From assembly GCA_947561585.1 (NCBI GenBank), contig CANNZV010001172.1:62001-126000 (forward strand): a stretch of DNA of 64,000 nucleotides. Direction: 5' to 3'. How positions within the stretch are numbered: the first letter of the stretch is position 1; every line of letters starts with the position of its first letter. The translations under genes and the position numbers were made by a program. Origin of the DNA: Caprella mutica (Eukaryota > Arthropoda > Malacostraca > Amphipoda > Caprellidae). The notes below the pieces were generated by a model. It was given only the letters and a program-made list of their open reading frames with translations. It did not search any database and was not told the origin of the DNA. Positions 56,935 through 64,000 of the stretch are shown piece after piece.

Positions 56935-57911
56935 CCCAACTTCCCAAGTAAAATTGTATGTCTTATAAACTCACCATTTGTCTCTCCAGCTCTCTCCAAA
57001 ATTCAACAAATTCTCTCCAAAATGATCAAATTAATTTCAGTCTGCAGAATATGGAACATTTTTCCAAGACTCTCTGCGGGAGTTTTTCATTGAATTTTAG
57101 AAATTGGAGATCTCTGCGGGAGATCTTGAATTAATTCCTATGTTACCATTAATTTAGCTGCGCCAGATTTTGAATTAATTCCTATGTTATGTTACCATTA
57201 ATTTAGCTGCGGGCCAAGTAAATTAGTATGTCTCATAAACTCACCATTTGTCTCTCCAGCTCTCTCCAAAATTCAACAAATTCTCTCCAAAATGATCAAA
57301 TTATCATTAAAATTTAATTCTCTCCAAAATAACATTGTAGCATAGGAGAAAAATAGATAAAACTCGCCATTTGCAATTGGAGGGCTCAAAATAACAGTCA
57401 CAAACTCGCCATTAAAATGGCGAGTTTGGACATGCTTTATTACTTGGGCTGCGGGAGATTCTGAATCTGCTGCTGAGAGTCAGAGAATAACTCTCTCTCA
57501 AATTAAAATCTCTGCGGGAGAAGAGACATATTCTGCAGACTGGCAAATTATCATTAATTCTCTCCAAAAATAACATCGTAGCATACGCATAGGAGAAAAA
57601 TAGAAAAACTCTCCATTTGCAATTGAAGGGCTCAAAATAAATAACTCACAAACTCGCCATTAAAATGGCGAGTTTGGACATGCTTTATTACTTGGTAGGT
57701 AACATCCAAGTAAAATAGTATGTCTCATAAACTTGCCATTTGTCTCTCCATCTCTCTCCAAAATGATCAAATTTTCATAAATTCTCTCCAAAATAACATT
57801 GTAGCATAGGAGAAAAATAGATAAAACTCGCCATTTGCAATTGAAGGGCTCAAAATAACTGTCACAAACTCGCCATTAAAATGGCGAGTTTGGACATGCT
57901 TTATTACTTGG
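56935..57911. repeat. Cluster of three or four diverged repeat units with a palindrome
   Basis: 'gtctcataaactcaccatttg', 'ctctccagctctctccaaaa' and 'aaaactcgccatttgcaattg' recur at about 56960, 57230 and 57720. Each unit ends in the palindrome ACTCGCCATTAAAATGGCGAGT followed by 'ttggacatgctttattacttgg' (57406, 57651, 57868). Parts match window positions 1-135. Confidence 0.8.
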
Positions 57912-58609
57912 GGTAACATAGGAACAAATAGCTAAAAATCCACCGACTTTGCCGGCCCAGAATATCTTTTTCAAAGGGGAAAAAATTCTACCGACATGTC
58001 GGTGGAATTTACCACGAAATACAGACTGGCTAGAGTGGGTCTCAAGAGATGCACATGCATCAGAGCCATGATCAGACATGAAGCATGAGGATATTTTCAA
58101 GTGTAAAATCTTCACTAGGAAGTCAAACTTCTTTTTAAAATTTTTAAAGTACTTAAAATGTGGGCTGGGGTGGCAACCTGCCACAGTGCCACTTGCCAGT
58201 CTGTGTAACTGTATGTCATAATGTCTGTTAAAGCCAATTAATTGGCTTAGATTTAGAAAGGTCAAAACTCAGAATTCAGATGTCTAAAGTCTAATTGGCT
58301 TAAAATATTGAATTAATTCCTATGTTCCCATGTTAATTTTGGCTTGATTCTTTAAATCTTCTAAAAATTAGCCAAATTGCCAGTCTGCACAATTTAGAAA
58401 CTGGTAAAGTGTTCGTAGAGATTTCAAATTCTGTTTGTAGCAAAATTAATGTAATTATAGGGATTAATTCAAAATTGTTCGGAGAGAATATCCCAAATAC
58501 AAATATCTCCCATATTCTGCAGACTGGCGGCAAATTGGCTTGGTTTAGTATTTTTGTGAAATTTTGGCTCTAAAATTGGTTTACAATTTTCCAGCCATTG
58601 AAACATGCC

Positions 58610-58925
58610 GACTCCAGTACTGACAGTCTGCAGAATTTGGGACATTTTTAACATTTTCTGTGCGAACAATCCTTAATTTCCTCCTATTTTTACATGTATT
58701 TTATTGAGAACTGAAGCTAAAATATAGGATTTCTTGGAGAACACTTTACCAGTTCCTGCAGTCTGAACTCACTGAAGTGTTCTCCAAGGAAACTTCCATT
58801 TTGGCTTCTGTTTTGAGTGTTTTCAGTAAAATACATGTAAATATAGAAGGAAATTTACTTAATTAAGGATTGTTCCAACAGAAAATATTAAAAATGTCCC
58901 ATATTATGCAGACTGGCACTGAACC
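58610..58925. mobile_element. Inverted-repeat MITE, about 315 bp
   Basis: The arms 58610-58750 and about 58780-58925 are imperfect reverse complements. They share 'cagtctgca.aat.tgggaca', 'acaatccttaatt', 'acatgtattttactga' and 'cttggagaacactt', around a loop near 58755-58780. Non-coding; termini approximate. Confidence 0.8.
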
Positions 58926-59771
58926 AGGCACTCTAGCAAAGTATGTCATATCTGTCTCCAAGATTTCATTTTGAATTTTTGAGCAGATAATCTGTCTCCA
59001 AAATGACCAGAATTTTTCAAAATGTCACCAATAATAACATGTAAACATAAGAATTAATTAGGAAATTGTCTCCAAAATTTTACAAATTACAAAAATATAT
59101 TTTCTCCAAAGATCTTTGGCGACATGAAAGCGCCAGACTGCAAATAATGCAGAATCAATCTCCAGATATTTAATTTTTGGGGCAATTTCTCTCCAAAGAT
59201 TTTCAAATTTCTCTCCAAAATGGCAAAAAAAAACTCAAAATTCTCTCCACTAATTCAACAGTGGTCGGATAAACTTCACAACTTCATGCATCTTTTGCAG
59301 ACTGGGCGACCTGGATCCATTTTCTTACTAAACTGGTGACTTTCCTGCCCCACTTTGAAATATGGCATCTGAAGTCTGTACTCATAATCTCATTTAATTA
59401 TTTTATACATTAATTGTCACATCAAGTGATACAAAACTGAACTTCTTTGTCCCCTTACTAGGTTATCCCTGATAGTTTTAGTTTCACAGATTTTGGAAAG
59501 TAGCACATTTACTTCACAAATTTATTTTCATATTAGCCATACCAACTTATAAAGTAAAATCTAGTTAGCTTTAGTTTAATAGTTTTTGCTGCAACCCGCT
59601 AGGAGCGCAGCCTAAGAACACCCCCAGATTGGGGTTGTTGGTGAGTTTGTGACAGTTATTTTAAGCCCTTTAATATTTTATTTTGTTACAGAAGTTTTTA
59701 TTTATTTAAAAAATCTACTAAGATCAAACTATTTGTATTGAGCCATTACTACAGAGTACAGAATTTTGAGC
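58926..59771 (+). promoter_or_regulatory. Upstream region of UBE2J1
   Basis: Contains many 'ctctccaaa' and 'gcagactg' words up to 59350. Closer in, 59590-59640 is less AT-rich. A possible 5' UTR intron runs from a GTGAGT at 59641 to a TTTTGTTACAG at 59691 (about 51 nt). No TATA box or initiator was identified with confidence. Confidence 0.3.
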
Positions 59772-62460
59772 ATGTCACAGTATCAGCCAAGAAATCCTGG
59801 TGAGTTTAACTTAGAATATTTTTCTTTAAATATAAATAACTGATTTATCAATTTCATACTAATTTCTTAACTTATTTTCCATTGCAAACTTTCTGTTCGT
59901 TAAGTTTCTATGCTCAGTACTAAGTTTAACTTCCACTAGCTGAGTAATTGCTATCTTTGAATAACTGATGCTAGAGTAAGTAAATGACTTTATTTCATGT
60001 TGCCACTTTCTTGTCTGACTGCTTCGTCACAGTCTCTTGTATTTTCTTATGTCAGCTATATTTGTTTTACTTCCATTGTAGAAGCATATCGTTTATATTT
60101 TCTCTGTCATCAGTTCTTTAACTCATACTAAATACCTTCTAATTACAATTGACTATTCATTATTAATTCATTGTGTGTTGCAGGTGTGAAGCGTTTGATG
60201 CGTGAGGCGCAGGAGCTTCATGAGCCAACAGAGGAGTACTACGCTCAGCCTCTTGAGGATAATTTGTTTGAGTGGCACTTCACTGTGAGGGGTCCTTACG
60301 ACACAGACTTTCAGGACGGTGTTTACCATGGCCGTATTATTCTACCCAATGAATACCCTCTGAAACCTCCTAACTTCATTTTCATGACTGTGAGTAGCTA
60401 CTCATTGTGAGTGAGTAGTTAGTTATTGTGAGTGAGTAGCTACTCATTGTGAGTGTGTAGTTAGTGAACAAATTATTGTTATTCCTCTGAACTTCAACCC
60501 TTTGAGCCTTTTATTGACCATTATGTACAATAGGGATTTGAAAATTTTATTTTTCTCATAGTGCAATAAATTTTGTTTATAAATTTAGCTATGATATTTA
60601 TGTTTAAAATAAAAAAAAGGCTAGTTATGTAAAGTAATTGTATGTATTCTCTGATTGGAACTTGCTTTTCAATTTATTGCTTGTCAGTTTGATAATAGGG
60701 TGGTTATTTAAAATATGTGTGCATTTATCTACCTTAGCTTTCAAATTGATAGTAGCTAATATAAGAAGTATCACAGATTATACTGAATGTACCTAGGTAA
60801 TTTTGTTTAAAAAAAATTGTGAATTATTTTCTAGCACACTAACTAACTATTTTTCTCCTTTACAGCACAATGGAAGGTTTGAGGTGAACAAGAAGGTGTG
60901 TTTATCCATCAGTACCCATCACCCAGAGTCATGGCAACCATCTTGGAGTATCCGTACAGCCATTCTAGCCATTGTGGGTTTCATGCCGTCAAAAGGACTC
61001 GGAAACATTGCCTCCCTAGACTACACTCCTGAGGAACGGAAAAAATTGGCCTTACAGTGAGTCAATCCTTATGATTATACATATACTTTATTTTACATTG
61101 TTTTTCATAATACAAGTAGGATATATATTTTGTTTATTGATAACATATACGTGCCTTTGATTATTATTTAGCTGTACAGTTCCATATTCTTATAAGAGTT
61201 TAATGTATCTACAATACTGCAGGTATCATGGATACCAATGAAATAGTATTTAAATCATTCATTCTTTTCTAAAATGCTTATACTATGTAACTGTTGACTA
61301 CCTCATCACTCACCCCAATGTTGTTCAGATCCACTAAGTTCACCTGTCACACATGTGGCTCCATAGCGTCAATACTCAAAGAGAGAACAACCGTCAATGC
61401 GGCCAAGATACGCAAAGAGACTGAGGAAATTGCTAATGAGGTCTCCCTTTCTGAAAAGGTAAGTGAGGATTACTTCTCAAACAAGGTCATGTCATATTTT
61501 TCTGTACAAAAACAATTATGCTTTTAAAAAATATGTTTTTGAATGACATTAGCCACATATTTAGAGCAAGCAATACGTCCGCTTCACTAGAAGGGAGAAT
61601 GATGTCAAAATGACAACTACAATATATGAATATAATGAAATACATTCTTGATATTATTTCAATAATATATTTTTATGAAGATATATTTTGTGTCCTATTT
61701 TTTAAAACTCTGTGGGCACATCTCACCAAGATATGAGGAAACTATGATATCTTTAGAATTATATATTATTTATGCTTCTACCTTTCTTTTTCTACAATTT
61801 GAAATCTTAGGTAAATAACTATTTATTTTAATTAAATAATATCTAATACAATTACAAGCCTGAACTCTACCGAAATTTTTGGTTGAACTTGTTCTGAATT
61901 TTTTTTCAATAATTTGTTAACTTGTTCAAGTTTATCTATTCGGTTTCATTTCAGCTAATATGAGTTTATATTATTTTTATTGATTATATGGCAACTTGAA
62001 ACTCAATCTGTGCTTCATCTTGCAGAAAGATGTAGAAAACAAGAAAGATTCCCCGAAAACAGAAGCTACTGAAAAACCAACTACTAATCCACCAACCGTT
62101 AGAAGTCAGTCTGGGGGAAATACAAAAGTGGAAGATAGTCCGAAACCTCCTGAACAGAATGATGCACTAAAGACAGACACCAAAGAAACCATACACTCTC
62201 AAACTAGCAGTGTTCAAAATGTTCCACAGCAGACTAGCCCTAGTTCTGTTCAAAGTAGACCCATTGCCGCGGGTAGTGCCAATGCCGTTACTAATGTACG
62301 CTACGTCAGACCTAACAGTTCCACACAGCGCTCAGCTAACCAGTACACCGCACTGCAGTCTGGCATGCTCTGCAGCAGCATTCTACTCTTTGCCTTCTTG
62401 CTATTCAGAAGATTTTACCTCCTTGGTGATGATGTACTCAATGTGAATGAGGAGCTATAG
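59772..62460 (+). CDS. UBE2J1: Ubiquitin-conjugating enzyme E2 J1, ER tail-anchored, 5 exons, 329 aa
   Basis: Exons 59772-59799, 60184-60389, 60866-61056, 61329-61458 and 62026-62460; all GT-AG, phases consistent, 990 nt. The UBC fold spans about residues 10-140 ('PLEDNLFEWHFTVRGP', 'GVYHGRIILP.EYP'). The catalytic cysteine is C90 in 'KKVCLSIS', followed by 'HHPESWQPSWSIRTA', diagnostic of the UBE2J/Ubc6 type that lacks the usual HPN context. Residues 186-298 are a low-complexity Ser/Thr/Pro linker. 299-317 is a single membrane helix with 12 luminal residues after it, as in a tail anchor. The enzyme passes ubiquitin to ER ligases in ER-associated degradation. Length is close to the human protein. 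The exon 2 donor is locally repeated. Confidence 0.95.
60390..60470 (+). repeat. Repeated splice-donor unit after UBE2J1 exon 2
   Basis: GTGAGT occurs at 60390 (the real donor), 60407, 60411, 60428, 60432 and 60449, within units of about 21 bp (ttgtgagtgagtagctactca). The rest of the intron (to 60865) shows nothing else. Confidence 0.85.
61459..62025 (+). other. UBE2J1 intron 4
   Basis: AT-rich intron with GTAAGT at its start and CATCTTGCAG at its end. No repeat or gene recognised. Introns 1 (59800-60183, with a diverged SINE-like copy at about 59975-60115) and 3 (61057-61328) are also otherwise plain. Confidence 0.6.
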
Positions 62461-62545
62461 AGGAGAGATAAAGAGGTTATAACATCAGTAAAGAGAATGA
62501 GGTTCTAGTATTTGGATTGGTATGTTTTTTTTGTAAATCCTTGTG

Positions 62546-63168
62546 ATACAAGCAAAGTGTGGCTACTGTATCAGTGATACAAGCAAAGTGTGGATACTGT
62601 ATCAGTGATACAAGCAAAGTGTGGATACTGTATCAGTGATACAAGCAAAGTGTGGCTACTGTATCAGTGATACAAGCAAAGTGTGGCTACTGTATCAGTG
62701 ATACAAGCAAAGTGTGGCTACTGTATCAGTGATACAAGCAAAGTGTTGCTACTGTATCAGTGATACAAGCAAAGTGTGGATACTGTATCAGTGATACAAG
62801 CAAAGTGTGGATACTGTATCAGTGATACAAGCAAAGTGTGGATACTGTATCAGTGATACAAGCAAAGTGTGGATACTGTATCAGTGATACAAGCAAAGTG
62901 TGGATACTGTATCAGTGATACAAGCAAAGTGTGGCTACTGTATCAGTGATACAAGCAAAGTGTGGCTACTGTATCAGTGATACAAGCAAAGTGTGGATAC
63001 TGTATCAGTGATACAAGCAAAGTGTGGATACTGTATCAGTGATACAAGCAAAGTGTGGATACTGTATCAGTGATACAAGCAAAGTGTGGATACTGTATCA
63101 GTGATACAAGCAAAGTGTGGCTACTGTATCAGTGATACAAGCAAAGTGTGGCTACTGTATCAGTGATG
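62546..63168. repeat. 31-bp minisatellite downstream of UBE2J1, 20 copies
   Basis: The unit is gtgatacaagcaaagtgtgg plus atactgtatca, nearly perfect (main variant 'ggatac/ggctac'). Each junction forms the palindrome TGTATCA-G-TGATACA. It begins 85 nt after the UBE2J1 stop codon, with no AATAAA before it, so it may lie in the 3' UTR. Confidence 0.95.
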
Positions 63169-64000
63169 CATTCAAAGGATACTAACCATTTGTATCAAGG
63201 ATACACCTAAATTCAAACTTATCATAAAGTGGTACCATAAGTACCTAATATTCTTCATATCTAGTTAATATATTTATTTTCTTGTGTTGTATTTATATTG
63301 TAAAACAGTTTTTTTTATCACTGAGTAAAAAATAGTTTTTTTATCACTATGAGTTAACAATTTAAATGTTTGTTTTGCAACTGTGTTTCAATGTGGTACT
63401 ACAACTTTTCTTATGTCAAACATGTTAGAATGTGATAGTAACTATTTTCTTCACTTTTCCCTTATTCCTCACTATTCATTCACAGTGTTAATTCTATAAT
63501 GCATTTTATTCACTATGTTGTTTGTGGTAATATTTCTTACAGTTCTCTATATATTTATTTATTGTACTACAATAATATATGTCTATTATATTCATGGTTA
63601 ATAACAACATGACTTGGGTTAGATTCGAGTTATTGAACTGTTCTACATTATCGATCATTAGAATATGGTATATTATATATTTCTTTTTTCTTACATGATC
63701 GTCAATCTGGAACTGTCCGATAATTCGAAACTATCCCTCCCTAACAATGGTACAGTTTTACAGTCAGTACGGTCATAGTAACTGGCTGGTCGCTATATAA
63801 TTAAAAGACACACTGTTAAAGTGGTTGTAATAGGCAGCCATGGTCGTAGTGACCGGCCTGCAACGAATTAACAATGTATAAATTATACATTCTAACATAT
63901 TGTATAAATGTATAAAAAGTACAGTATAATTCTTTGTACATTCATTATTAGAGTTGTGACAATATGCCTTTAAAATCATAGATCCCGAAAGTATTATAGA
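63169..64000. other. No gene seen
   Basis: AT-rich sequence after the array. No canonical poly(A) signal was found, so the UBE2J1 transcript end is not placed. The small open frame at 63773-63979 has no domain. Confidence 0.4.

Overview
The window is AT-rich invertebrate nuclear DNA, most likely arthropod and possibly an insect. The evidence is two spliced protein-coding genes with GT-AG introns and a repeat load of non-LTR (LINE), BEL/Pao, Tc1/mariner and Mutator-like elements, MITEs and many minisatellites. The species cannot be named from sequence alone. No operon structure, CRISPR array, rRNA gene or convincing tRNA gene was seen.

Host genes. (1) A complete seven-exon minus-strand gene (46665 down to 34414) encodes a 440-residue M14A procarboxypeptidase: signal peptide, propeptide, and a catalytic domain with all zinc and catalytic residues plus the carboxypeptidase-B specificity aspartate. 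(2) A complete five-exon plus-strand gene (59772-62460) encodes a 329-residue UBE2J1-type, ER tail-anchored ubiquitin-conjugating enzyme. (3) A single orphan F-box exon lies on the minus strand at 19859-20011. The two complete genes have unrelated roles (secreted digestive-type protease, ER-associated degradation) and share only the neighbourhood.

Layout. 1-1490: repeat fragments. About 1490-7870: a nearly full-length minus-strand LINE with an RNase H domain, whose ORF1 protein is an internal duplication carrying six zinc knuckles. 9.9-14 kb: a SINE-like repeat, a 23-bp minisatellite split by a GC-rich insert, a broken gene of the GCDTTS-motif family and a LINE endonuclease scrap. 14012-19717: a mariner-type element that contains both a TTAA-flanked MITE and a 3957-bp LINE with a 2A-like peptide and a PHD-like finger. 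20.2-22.7 kb: a MITE split by a Mutator-like element, then a 31-bp minisatellite. 25080-31353: a BEL/Pao retrotransposon with 231-bp LTRs. 31725-33425: mariner copies. 34.0-46.7 kb: the carboxypeptidase gene, its introns filled with nested transposons and arrays. 46.9-48.3 kb: two large minisatellites. 49.4-59 kb: degraded mariners, MITEs and dispersed repeats. 59.77-63.2 kb: UBE2J1 followed by a 31-bp array.

Main observations. Short tandem arrays sit on gene-processing signals: the 5' splice site of carboxypeptidase exon 5 is repeated on a 25-bp period, that of UBE2J1 exon 2 is repeated about every 21 bp, and an array just downstream of the carboxypeptidase repeats AATAAA. The Mutator-like elements have foldback-style ends made of short subrepeats, and one still holds a transposase remnant. 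The BEL element carries an inverted copy of part of its own RT where its primer binding site should be. A hammerhead-like core with a conserved stem II appears twice. All of this was read by eye; no alignment, search or folding program was run.
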